Source of the DNA: Thermoanaerobaculia bacterium
GTDB taxonomy: Bacteria; Acidobacteriota; Thermoanaerobaculia; Thermoanaerobaculales; Sulfomarinibacteraceae
NCBI GenBank assembly: GCA_027061805.1
Contig: JAMOWA010000051.1
Location: 49,718-113,717, forward strand
Length of the DNA: 64,000 nucleotides
Direction of reading: 5' to 3'
Position 1 is the first letter of the stretch. Each line of letters opens with the position of its first letter. Positions 16,602 through 25,076 of the stretch are shown here, one piece after another. Under the pieces are notes generated by a model, which saw only the letters and a list, made by a program, of their open reading frames with translations, ran no database searches and was not told where the DNA came from. The position numbers and the translations under genes were made by a program.

Positions 16602-17730
16602 GGGCCTCCAGGGTCCGCGCGAGCTCGAGGGCCCGCTCCAGCGCGGGGTCGTCTCCCTCGTCCCGGGTTCCGGCCGCCTCCACCTTCTCGTCGGGGACGA
16701 TTCCCTCGTCCCTGGTGATGGGGGTACCGTCGGCCCGGAGCCAGCGCGCCGTCGGGATCCACAGCACCAGGTCACCGTTCCGGACCAGGGTCATGTGGGG
16801 GGCGTGTCCGAGCGTCCGATCGCCCACCAGCGTGGCTCCCGCCCGGCGCAGCCCGGCGGCAAGGATCTCCCCCACGCCCTCCGTACCGTTGCCGACGAGC
16901 ACCACCGGGGGTGACAGGGCAGCAGTGCGGGAAGGTGACTTGAACCCCTTCTCTCCGGCCCGCCGTCCCTTCCAGCGCGCCACCTCGTCCGAGTCCATGA
17001 AGAGTCCCGCCGCCGCGACGGCCTCCTGCTCGGATCCCCAGGCCAGCTCCCGCAGGTCGAGCACGGCCGGCCCCTGGGCAAGGGCGGCGTGGAGCTCCTC
17101 CGCGGCACCCGGCCCCAGGGCCAGGAGCCGGACGACCGCCACGCCATCCCGTTCTTCGGTCTTCACGAGCTCGAGCGTCCAGGGAGAGGGGTCGAGCTCG
17201 ACCTCGCGCCGCTCCTCCATGTCCCTTGCCATGACCTTCAACGTCGCGGAGGTCTTCTCCAGGACGTGGGTTGCGAGGGTGAGCCTGACCCTCCACAGGG
17301 GGAACCCGCGGGTCGGGACACCGTCGATCTCCTCGATCACGTCGCCCATGTCCAACCCGGCGGCCTCGGCCGGAGAGCCCGGCAGGGCCTGCCGGACCGC
17401 AGCCGAGCCCAGCCGCAGTGTCAGCACCAGGCCGAAGGCCGGTGTCGACTCGAGAACCCGGCGGTACTCCCCGACCTCCGTCCCGTCCAGGACCGCGGCC
17501 CAGGGATCCACCGACTCCACGAGCCCGGCGTCCAGACCCTCGCCGAGGGCATCCAGGTCCACCGGGTCCACGTACTGGGTGTTCACGAGATGGATCACCT
17601 CGGCGAGGTTGCCCAGCGCGCGGAGCAGTCCGTCACCGAAGGACCTCCCCGCCAGGACCAGGCCTGCCACGAGGAGGAGCATCGACACGGACGCCACGAT
17701 CAGGATGGAGCGAGTCCTGGCCAGGTTCAG
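16585..17730 (-). CDS. S41 (CtpA)-family protein lacking the Ser-Lys pair
   Basis: This 381-residue protein has an N-terminal membrane anchor, a PDZ-like domain (AAVRQALPGSPAEAAGLDMGD) and an S41 core. Active CtpA enzymes have GTASASE and TFGKGK around the catalytic Ser and Lys. Here the equivalent stretches read GTEGVGE and TLGHAPH, so both catalytic residues appear lost and the protein is probably a scaffold or regulator. No ATG, GTG or TTG fits ahead of the anchor. A CTG overlaps the envC stop (CTGA), with GGAGG five bases before it, and keeps the basic LNLARTRS segment. A GTG at 17697 is the alternative. Confidence 0.75.
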   Translation of the reverse strand: MNLARTRSILIVASVSMLLLVAGLVLAGRSFGDGLLRALGNLAEVIHLVNTQYVDPVDLDALGEGLDAGLVESVDPWAAVLDGTEVGEYRRVLESTPAFGLVLTLRLGSAAVRQALPGSPAEAAGLDMGDVIEEIDGVPTRGFPLWRVRLTLATHVLEKTSATLKVMARDMEERREVELDPSPWTLELVKTEERDGVAVVRLLALGPGAAEELHAALAQGPAVLDLRELAWGSEQEAVAAAGLFMDSDEVARWKGRRAGEKGFKSPSRTAALSPPVVLVGNGTEGVGEILAAGLRRAGATLVGDRTLGHAPHMTLVRNGDLVLWIPTARWLRADGTPITRDEGIVPDEKVEAAGTRDEGDDPALERALELARTLEAHAAAA

Positions 17731-18884
17731 CGTTGCACCTCCATGAGCCGCAGCCAGCGGCGGGGATCCGTCGAGCGGCCGTCCTCCCTGATCTCGATGT
17801 AGAGGTTGCCCCCCTCCTTCGGCGGCGGCGCCAGCCCGAGAGGGGTCCCCATGGTCACGTTCTGGTCCCGCCGCACGAGAATTGTAGCAAGCCCCGCCGC
17901 CAGGGAGTACACCCCATGGCCGTGGTCCACCACCACCATGTTGCCGTAGCCCCTGAAGTGCCGGGCGTAGGCCACCACCCCGGGGAAGATCGCCCCCACC
18001 TTCGTCCCGCCCTTCACGTCGAGCCTCAGTCCGTTGCACACGGTGTAGGTGTCGTACTCCTCGAGGCGGTGCTTCCCGAAGGTCTTCACGATCCTGCCCG
18101 TCGCGGGCCAGGGCAGCGCCCCGCGGTACCGCCGGATGTCCTCGTTTCCGGTCATGCGCTCACGGCTGGCCAGGACCCCCATGAGCCGTTCCAGGGCGGC
18201 CTCCCGCTGCCGGTACTCCTCCAGGCGGTTCCTCGTGCGGACCACCTGCCGCTCCAGCGCCCGGCGTTCCCGGGCCGCCTCTGTGCGAACGCTGTCGAGC
18301 TCGGCCCGGCGCCGTTCCAGCTCCACGGCCTGCACCTGGGCACGGCTCAGGACGGCGCTGAGCTCGGCGAGCCGGTCCCTGTGGAGGCGGCTCAGCTCGT
18401 CGTACTCCCGGGTGAGGCGAAGCTGTCCGGCGGTGAGGACGGCGATGGTCCCGATGGAGCTGGACAGGCGCCCCCCACGGGCCGCGTCGTAGAGGAGCTG
18501 CAGGGGTCCGGGATCGCCGAGGAGCGCACCGAGGGCAAGAAAGGCGCGGAGCGCCTTCCTCCGGCGCTCCAGCTCCCCTGCGAGCTCCACGGCTTCACGC
18601 CGGAGCTCCAGGATCTCGTCCCGGCTCGTTCGCAGGAGGGTCTCCACCTCCGCCACCCTCGCCTCCGCCAGCTGGAGCTGCGCCTCGATGCGGGCCTCCC
18701 TCTGCCTGGCGTCGGATGTCCTGGAGTCGAGGTCGCCGAGCCGCCGCTGCAGGCTCCGGATCCGGGCCCTGATGGCGGCGAGCTCGTCGGGTTCCGTGCC
18801 GGTCACCCGCCCCGTTCCCGCCCCGATGCCCGGGGCGGCCACCAGGAGGATCACGAGGAGCAGCCCTGCATGGCGGCGTGCCAC
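17727..18884 (-). CDS. EnvC-like murein hydrolase activator
   Basis: This 385-residue secreted protein has a signal peptide (1-22), about 200 residues of heptad-rich coiled coil, and a C-terminal LytM/M23-type domain. The zinc site is degenerate: the HxGxD region reads CNGLRLD and the YxHL histidine is replaced (YSLAAGLA), although DHGHG is kept. This matches EnvC, which activates amidases rather than cutting peptidoglycan itself. It is followed by the S41-like and deacetylase genes in one operon, and lies 6 bases after the phosphodiesterase stop. Confidence 0.87.
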   Translation of the reverse strand: MARRHAGLLLVILLVAAPGIGAGTGRVTGTEPDELAAIRARIRSLQRRLGDLDSRTSDARQREARIEAQLQLAEARVAEVETLLRTSRDEILELRREAVELAGELERRRKALRAFLALGALLGDPGPLQLLYDAARGGRLSSSIGTIAVLTAGQLRLTREYDELSRLHRDRLAELSAVLSRAQVQAVELERRRAELDSVRTEAARERRALERQVVRTRNRLEEYRQREAALERLMGVLASRERMTGNEDIRRYRGALPWPATGRIVKTFGKHRLEEYDTYTVCNGLRLDVKGGTKVGAIFPGVVAYARHFRGYGNMVVVDHGHGVYSLAAGLATILVRRDQNVTMGTPLGLAPPPKEGGNLYIEIREDGRSTDPRRWLRLMEVQR

Positions 18885-18890
18885 GGCGGT

Positions 18891-21029
18891 CTACGCGCCT
18901 CCCCCACCCTGGAGGAACACCACCCCCCGGACCTTCTCGGGTGGCGACTCGCCCAGGAGGCCCAGAATGGTCGGGTAGACGTCGATCATGTCCACGCGCT
19001 GCCGGTCCAGCGGGCGGTTGGCGAAGAGGATCCCCTGCACCACGGCGGGATCCAGGGTGCAGTGGTCGCCGCTCCACGGCCGGGCGTTGTCCATGAACAG
19101 CTCGTTGGGCATCCCCCCGAGCGCGCTCTGCCACGAGATGCGGTACCCCTCCGAGGTGGTGACCACCATGTCCGGCACGAGGTTGGGATCGAAGTCGTGG
19201 TAGATCTCCTCGCGGAGGTACACCCGGGCCACAGGGTGCTTCCCGGTCTCGGGATCCACGATGGATTCCAGCTGGCGGGCCAGCGTCCGCCGGAGCTCCT
19301 CGTAGCGGCGTCCCGCCGGGACGATCCCGCCGGACTCACGGCCCCTCAGGTTCACGTAGAGGCCGCCCAGCCCCAGGGAGTAGGCGCGGCTGCGGGTCCA
19401 GTCCACGTTGGGCCAGAACTGGCCCCTGTCGAACAGCGTCTCGAGGTCCTGCGTCCTTCCCTCGCCGCCCGTGAGGGCGAGGTACCCGTTCCGGGCCAGC
19501 CAGGTGTTGATGTTGAAGGACCGCCTCCAGGTGGAGAAGCCGTGGTCGGACAGCACCAGGAGCGTGTCCTCCGGCCCGAGACCCTCCATCACCTCGCCCA
19601 CGATGGAGTCCATGACCTGGTAGCTCTCCAGGAACGCCTGGCGGTACCGTGGCGCCCTCTCGGGGTCGTGGGCGGGATGCTCCGGATCCATGAAGCGGAA
19701 CAGGATGTGGCCGATGCGGTCCGTGAACTCGAAGTAGTGGACCAGGAGCTGCTCGTCGCCGTCCAGGAACCTGCGGAGCAGCCCGCGGAAGGCCTCCTCG
19801 GTGTTGTGGACGTCTTCCAGGAACACCTCCTCGTCCACCACCTTCTCGCTGACGCCCCAGGTGTCCACGGCCCAGCCCGCGGTCTTGTAGGGCCCCACCT
19901 CCCGCTTCAGCAGGCCCGCCCAGTCCGCCGGCGAGGAGATCAGGAAGCCGGGGGGCAGCCGCTCGGGATCCAGCTGGAGGGAGGTCAGGTAGAGCCTGAT
20001 CTCGGGATCCAGCGCCAGCAGGCGGAACCGGGCCATGGCGTGGAGCGTGACCAGGGGGTTGAAGCGGAACGCCACCTCGAGCCACGGGCTCCACTCGCCG
20101 GGACGGACGGTGGCGGTCTGTCCGCAGGTCTCGATCTCCAGGAACGAGTGGTCCGGGGCCACCTTCAGGGTCAGCGGCGCGTCGATCCGCGGGGGCCGGT
20201 CGAACAGGCGGTTCGGAGGCCCTGGGATGTAGGTCTCGATGGTGCCGTCGGCCCTGTCGAGCCCGATGATCTCGATGGAGAACTCGTTGTCGCTGCCCAG
20301 CTGGTAGAAGGGATCCGAGGTGTAGTAGGCGGGGCTCCCGATCCGGCCCCGGGCGTCGGGCACGCCCAGGCCCGAGAGCAGGTGGCCGTTGGCGAAGGGG
20401 CGGGCCGGGAAGGTCACCGGGATCCGCCCGACCACGCAGGAATGCCCGTGCTCCCCGGCCACCTGCCAGAAGGGCGTTCCCTGCCGGTTGTTGACCACCT
20501 CCGGAACCTTCTCGGGAATCCAGTGGGAGCCGATCCAGAAACCCGCCGCCCCGAGGGCGAGTCCGGGAAGCAAGGCCCAGAGCCAGGCACGGCGCCTGCG
20601 GAACACCGCCAGGGGGACGAAGACCAGGAGCCATCCGGCCACGGCTCCCATCACCAGGAGGACAGCGGGGTTGTTCCCGCCCCAGAGGAAGGGCCGCGAA
20701 CCCTCCTTCGCCACCCCGAAGGCCGGCATGTAGGTCTCCGGGTCGCGCACCAGGAAGTCGAAGATCCGCGTCCCACCGGGATCCCGCCCCGTGGTGAAGG
20801 TGGACCACGACACGGGCGTCTGCGCCGGGACCGTGGGGTTCAGGCGGGCGTAGCCCCCGGCCCTGGCGAGTCGCTCCAGGTTGGGCAGGAGCCCCTCGGC
20901 CATCCACTGCTCCGTGAGCCGGGAGTCCGCGCCGTCGAAGCCCAGCACGATCACCCGTCCCTCCGGGGATGCCGCCCACCCCGGCACCGCCACCAGGAGC
21001 ACGATCGAGATGAGGACCCATCGCTTCAT
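18891..21029 (-). CDS. Secreted type I phosphodiesterase/nucleotide pyrophosphatase-family protein
   Basis: This 712-residue alkaline-phosphatase-superfamily protein has a signal peptide (1-20), a metal-binding Asp in VIVLGFDGAD, a likely nucleophile Thr in TPVSWSTFTTG, and LSDHGF plus SGDHC for the remaining metal ligands. Unusually, residues about 115-175 contain two membrane helices (VLLVMGAVAGWLLVFVPLAV and LWALLPGLALGAAGFWIG) inserted into the enzyme core. The substrate is unknown. It begins the envC operon. The ATG at 21029 gives a good signal peptide; the longer track starts are shadows. Confidence 0.82.
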   Translation of the reverse strand: MKRWVLISIVLLVAVPGWAASPEGRVIVLGFDGADSRLTEQWMAEGLLPNLERLARAGGYARLNPTVPAQTPVSWSTFTTGRDPGGTRIFDFLVRDPETYMPAFGVAKEGSRPFLWGGNNPAVLLVMGAVAGWLLVFVPLAVFRRRRAWLWALLPGLALGAAGFWIGSHWIPEKVPEVVNNRQGTPFWQVAGEHGHSCVVGRIPVTFPARPFANGHLLSGLGVPDARGRIGSPAYYTSDPFYQLGSDNEFSIEIIGLDRADGTIETYIPGPPNRLFDRPPRIDAPLTLKVAPDHSFLEIETCGQTATVRPGEWSPWLEVAFRFNPLVTLHAMARFRLLALDPEIRLYLTSLQLDPERLPPGFLISSPADWAGLLKREVGPYKTAGWAVDTWGVSEKVVDEEVFLEDVHNTEEAFRGLLRRFLDGDEQLLVHYFEFTDRIGHILFRFMDPEHPAHDPERAPRYRQAFLESYQVMDSIVGEVMEGLGPEDTLLVLSDHGFSTWRRSFNINTWLARNGYLALTGGEGRTQDLETLFDRGQFWPNVDWTRSRAYSLGLGGLYVNLRGRESGGIVPAGRRYEELRRTLARQLESIVDPETGKHPVARVYLREEIYHDFDPNLVPDMVVTTSEGYRISWQSALGGMPNELFMDNARPWSGDHCTLDPAVVQGILFANRPLDRQRVDMIDVYPTILGLLGESPPEKVRGVVFLQGGGGA

Positions 21030-21119
21030 GGGGAGCGATTGTACCCCACCAGGGCCGATCACGGCCGGAGTGCACTCCCCTGTCCGATCCGGGAAGACCG
21101 GCTCCCGGCACGGGAAGAA

Positions 21120-21143
21120 ATGGGCCCTCGGGGGAGGGCCCAT
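21120..21143 (-). terminator. Intrinsic terminator after the LVIVD gene
   Basis: A perfect 10-bp stem (ATGGGCCCTC / GAGGGCCCAT) with a 4-base loop lies 23 bases past the stop of the minus-strand gene. On that strand it is followed by TTTCTTCCC, a modest U-rich tract. Confidence 0.7.
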
Positions 21144-21166
21144 CCGCCGATGCCCCGCGAAGGCGC

Positions 21167-24100
21167 TCAGTCGGTGAGAACACCCGGAATGAAGACCGGG
21201 TCGCCCGAGCGGTTGTCCACCACAGATGCGTAGGTGAGGAAGGAGGCCGGACCGCTGGTCGCGTAGACCACGGCCACGGCACCGGCCTGCACGTCATCGG
21301 TGAACTTCCTGAACACGTCGTTGAGCTGGCGGGCCTCCCATGCACCGAGGTTGACGCTCTCCGTGCCAAGGCTTCTTCCGGCTCCCGTCAGGAGCTCCAC
21401 GCGGAGAGAGATGGGGTTCTCGGAGACGTTGACCAGTCCCACGTTCGTCCGGAAACCCGAGGTGCGGTCGGGCGAGTGCTGGAGTTGCACGAGTCGGACC
21501 GTCTGGCCCCAGCTGAAGGCCTGCGTTCCGGGTACCGGTCCGATGTACTGCCCGAAGGTGCGGTCCCCTGCGTCATTGAATGTCCTGCTGCTGACCGTCA
21601 GCTTTCCCGTCCCGGCCTCGAAGGCCAGGGCACCCGCGCCGTCGGAGCCGTAGGCGTCCGCGAGGATGTCGCCAGACCTCCTGCAGTTGCCATGAACCGC
21701 GCCGAGAGAGGCCTCCCGGGGAGTCCCGCCGACGGCGTCGAGCCAGCGGACGGTCACGTTGCCGATCGCCCCGCTGAAGGCGCAGATCTCCACCGAGGTC
21801 CGCCAGACCGTGCCGTTGTACCCCGTGGCGTGGGCCGCCGCGGCAATCCACACAGGACCCTGCCAGTCGTCCACGGTCTGGACGTAGGTCGGGTCCCCCG
21901 AGACGTTGTCCACCACCGAGGCATAGGGGAACCAGCGGGCGCCCGCAGTGTCCGTGCGGACCACCAGATAGGCGTCCCCGACCGAAGATGTGCCCAGCTT
22001 CGAGGAGAAGACCCTGTTGAGCTGGACATGGGACCATGGCGGGACGTCGAAGCCGGCGGCTCCGAGCTGCTCGCCCAGGGCGGAGAAGCCGGTCACGGTC
22101 AGGTGGATGCTCGAGGCACTGACGTTCGCGACGCCGAGGTTGGTCCGGAAACCGCGTGCCGTGTCGCCCGACTCCTCGAGCTGGACCAGGTAGGCCGTGT
22201 CACCGGCACCGAGAGATCGGCTGATCGGGAGGCCGGGGATGTACTGCCCGTAGGTTCCCGTCCTGGCATCGTTGAAGGTCCTGGACGAGACCACCAGCGG
22301 CCGGTCCGACCCGACATGGAGAGCACCTGCCGCCCGATCGAGACCGAAGGGAGAGTTGAGCACATCGGGAAACCGGACAGTCTCGCCAGCGGGCACGGTG
22401 AACTCCGAGGGCTGTGCCGTGGACCCGTCCTTGCCAGTCTCCAGGAAGAAGAGATCCACCGTCGCATCCCGATTGCCCGGGTTGTGGATCGCGAGATCCG
22501 TCACCCAGGTCGTCCCTCCCGCGCCGGGCACGTGAGCTGCGGCGGGAACCGTGTAGGTGTGAGCGAAGGAGTAGGTGATCGGTGGCAGGTCTCCGCTCGG
22601 GCGGACCACCACCGCCTTGACGACCCTGTCACTTCCCTGTGCGTTGGTCACCTCCAGGGCAACCTGGTAGGTTCCCGAGGAGGCGAAGACGTGCGTGGGA
22701 TTCCGGTCAGTGCTGGTGCCTCCGTCACCGAAGGACCAGCTCCAGGAGTCCGGGGATCCAGATGACAGGTCCGTGAAGCTCACCGTCTCTCCGGCACCGG
22801 GTTCGGATGGAGAGTACGAGAAGTCGGCATCCGGGATGCCCGATCCGCCCCCGCATGCTGACACGTCGAAGAACACGACCCCGCAGGTGTCCTCCGCCAG
22901 GGCGAGACGGTCTCCGACGAACGTGCCACCGTAGGATTCTCCGGGAACCTCGAGGTGCCCGAGAATCTCCAGGGTCGGGAGGTTGGAGAGGTCCACGACG
23001 ACGAGTCCCTGCAGGGCCGATCCCAGGAAGGCGCGTTGTCCCCTGACCGTCACGCTCCGGATCGTGTCGTTCAGGTCCAGGTTGTCCTCGAGTACCGGCG
23101 TCGACGGGTTCTCGACGTCCACGACCGACAGGCCGTCGTAGTAGTCGGCCACCAGGAGACTGGATCCGGACAGCGCAACGTCCAGGGCGATGCCGCTGGT
23201 CGCCACCGTTCCGAGGAGGCGGGGGTGCACGGGATCCGAGATGTCCACAGCGCTGATCCCCGTGGATCCCCGGGCGATGTAGGCCGTGTCACCCTGGACC
23301 GTGATGCCGTAGAGGTTTCCCTCGAGTTCCAGGGTCCCGGCCAGGGAAGGGGAGCTCGGGTGGGTCACGTCCACCACCAGGAGCCCCTCGTCACGGGATG
23401 GGACCAGCGCGTACTGTCCCGCAAGAGCCACGTCCTGCGGATGACCGGGCAGCGAGATGCTTCCCTCGACTGTGGGGGCGGTGAGATCCGACACGTCCAC
23501 GACCGACAGGCCGTACCAGTCCATCACCACGTAGGCCTTCCCTCCGGAGGTCACCAGGGCCGCAGGCGCCCCGGAGAGCGCGACCGACGACACCTCGGCC
23601 GGTCCCCCGGATGCGTCGGGGTCGAGGATGTGCAGACGAACACCGGACGAGTCAACCACCACGGCGTGGCCGGCCGATGCCCCCACGTCGCGGCACTCCC
23701 CTGCTCCGGGAAACCAGGCCTTCGTGCTGGGGGCCGTGGGATCGGACGCGTCCATTCGTGCGGCTCCGGCCGAGTACAGGCTGACCCATCCCGTGGCCCC
23801 CCTCACCGCCGTGGCAACGGGGACTCCCCGCTCCGGCCGGGTGGTGCTCAGGAGCCTCGGGGAGGCGGGGTTCGAGATGTCCACCAGGTGGAGCCCCCCG
23901 AAGTCCCCGGCGACCCAGGCCATGCTGCCCGAGATCGAAATGTGGCCGGTGTACCCCGGCAGCGAGAGCGAGCCCCTTGCTGTGGGGCTCGAGGGATCGG
24001 AGACATCGAGGACCAGGAGCCCATCGTACCCGTTCGCCACGAACAGGTCCGAACCCGAGAAGGTCGCGTCGTCTGCATCGTTGGAGGTGCTCACCGATGC

Positions 24101-24682
24101 CAGCTGTCTGGGAGACGACGGAGTGGAGACGTCCACCAGGCGGATCCCGTCTCCGGCCTCCGCCACTACGGCCAGGTTCCCCTTGACGGCGACACCCACG
24201 GAGTAGCGGTCTGCCTTGGAAACCCCGACCCTTGCCGGGCTGGCAGGATCGGAGACGTCGAAGAGGACCATGCCGTCCCAGCCCCCGGCCACGAAGGCCG
24301 TGTTCCCCACGACCTCCACGTCGAGGGCGACGAGGGGTGTCCCGGAGGCCCCCAGCACCCGCATGGAGGCGGGGTCCGAGATGTCCACCACCACCAGCCC
24401 CCTCCGGAAGACAGCGAGGAACGCGTGGTCTCCCGAGACCGAGATGGCGTAGATCGTACCCCCCACGTCCACCTGGCCCTTCGGGGCGTCGGTAGTGGCC
24501 GATGCTGCCAGCAGCAGGCTGCCGCTCCCGTAGAAGACGGTATCCCCTCCGAGTGCCACGTGGTACGTCACACCGAAGGCCCAGCGTCCCTCCACGGTCG
24601 GACATTCCGCCGCCACCGCGATCGTCACCACGACCGCAACACCGATGATTGCCATCACTCCACATGTCAATTTCCGGAACAT
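21167..24682 (-). CDS. Giant secreted protein with LVIVD repeats, PKD domain and paired C-terminal repeats
   Basis: This 1171-residue protein has a signal peptide (ending VAVAAE), then about 650 residues of LVIVD-type beta-propeller repeats (VVVDISDPAS, LLVLDVSDPSSP, over a dozen copies). A PKD domain follows (FTDLSSGSPDSWSWSFGDGG). Last come two homologous units of about 200 residues, each running from AAH..GTxWxTD to YASVVDNxSGDP. The same unit occurs twice in the subtilase at 36.7 kb. The ATG at 24682 has a GAGGAGG site. A sigma-54-type promoter lies about 50 bases upstream and a terminator follows the stop. A surface role is likely; ligands are unknown. Confidence 0.85.
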   Translation of the reverse strand: MFRKLTCGVMAIIGVAVVVTIAVAAECPTVEGRWAFGVTYHVALGGDTVFYGSGSLLLAASATTDAPKGQVDVGGTIYAISVSGDHAFLAVFRRGLVVVDISDPASMRVLGASGTPLVALDVEVVGNTAFVAGGWDGMVLFDVSDPASPARVGVSKADRYSVGVAVKGNLAVVAEAGDGIRLVDVSTPSSPRQLASVSTSNDADDATFSGSDLFVANGYDGLLVLDVSDPSSPTARGSLSLPGYTGHISISGSMAWVAGDFGGLHLVDISNPASPRLLSTTRPERGVPVATAVRGATGWVSLYSAGAARMDASDPTAPSTKAWFPGAGECRDVGASAGHAVVVDSSGVRLHILDPDASGGPAEVSSVALSGAPAALVTSGGKAYVVMDWYGLSVVDVSDLTAPTVEGSISLPGHPQDVALAGQYALVPSRDEGLLVVDVTHPSSPSLAGTLELEGNLYGITVQGDTAYIARGSTGISAVDISDPVHPRLLGTVATSGIALDVALSGSSLLVADYYDGLSVVDVENPSTPVLEDNLDLNDTIRSVTVRGQRAFLGSALQGLVVVDLSNLPTLEILGHLEVPGESYGGTFVGDRLALAEDTCGVVFFDVSACGGGSGIPDADFSYSPSEPGAGETVSFTDLSSGSPDSWSWSFGDGGTSTDRNPTHVFASSGTYQVALEVTNAQGSDRVVKAVVVRPSGDLPPITYSFAHTYTVPAAAHVPGAGGTTWVTDLAIHNPGNRDATVDLFFLETGKDGSTAQPSEFTVPAGETVRFPDVLNSPFGLDRAAGALHVGSDRPLVVSSRTFNDARTGTYGQYIPGLPISRSLGAGDTAYLVQLEESGDTARGFRTNLGVANVSASSIHLTVTGFSALGEQLGAAGFDVPPWSHVQLNRVFSSKLGTSSVGDAYLVVRTDTAGARWFPYASVVDNVSGDPTYVQTVDDWQGPVWIAAAAHATGYNGTVWRTSVEICAFSGAIGNVTVRWLDAVGGTPREASLGAVHGNCRRSGDILADAYGSDGAGALAFEAGTGKLTVSSRTFNDAGDRTFGQYIGPVPGTQAFSWGQTVRLVQLQHSPDRTSGFRTNVGLVNVSENPISLRVELLTGAGRSLGTESVNLGAWEARQLNDVFRKFTDDVQAGAVAVVYATSGPASFLTYASVVDNRSGDPVFIPGVLTD

Positions 24683-24727
24683 GCCGACCTCCTCGAGCAA
24701 CTCGTTCTTCTTCTGCCGGTACCAGGA

Positions 24728-24742
24728 GCATGAACCGTGCCA
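24728..24742 (-). promoter_or_regulatory. Sigma-54 promoter for the LVIVD gene
   Basis: The minus strand reads TGGCACG-GTTC-ATGC, matching 10 of 11 informative positions of TGGCACG-N4-TTGC with correct GG-N10-GC spacing. Predicted +1 is near 24716, giving a leader of about 34 bases that contains the GAGGAGG ribosome site of the LVIVD gene. Confidence 0.62.
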
Positions 24743-24840
24743 GTTGAGCTCAAGGAAGGGCCGAACCCTCGTGTGGTTCGCGGCAGCACACCGCCCGCAG
24801 GTGTTCTCGGGACCTGATGGGAATGAACCGCCCCGTGTCA

Positions 24841-24879
24841 GGGACCGGCAATGTCTCACCTTCAAGACATGCGGGTCCC
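24841..24879. repeat. Nested inverted repeat, possible activator site
   Basis: GGGACC...ATGTCT-CACCTTCA-AGACAT...GGTCCC forms two nested 6-bp inverted repeats. It lies about 145 bases upstream of the predicted sigma-54 transcription start, in the range where sigma-54 activators bind. It could instead be a hairpin at the end of the rsmB message, but no U tract follows. Confidence 0.4.
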
Positions 24880-25076
24880 GGAAACGAGATTGCCACCCCG
24901 CCGTCGGATCCCATGCCGTGGACACACAGAACCGGGCCGACGGCTTCCGGCACGGCTCACTCCCGGATCTCCATGAAACCGCCCCGGCACCGGAGGGAGC
25001 ACACCGCCCGGATGCAGGTTCCGATCCTCACCCGGATCGTCCCTCTCGACCGGGCCAATCCGACCGGGCCAGGGGG

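Larger units (their letters stand above)
24683..25076. other. 394-base intergenic region between rsmB and the LVIVD gene
   Basis: No credible ORF is present. Next to the LVIVD gene lies the sigma-54-type promoter. Further up is a nested inverted repeat (24841-24879). A 13-base direct repeat (AGCACACCGCCCG) is found at 24785-24797 and 24998-25010. No terminator with a U tract is visible after rsmB. Confidence 0.5.

Noticed and set aside
17418-21233. 1271-residue plus-strand ORF
   Set aside because: It is a shadow of the envC and phosphodiesterase genes; composition is low-complexity and no start signal or motif supports it.
24785-25010. 13-base direct repeat AGCACACCGCCCG as attachment sites of a mobile element
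   Set aside because: The 213-base interval holds no integrase or cargo and no tRNA end; the repeat is kept only as part of the intergenic description.
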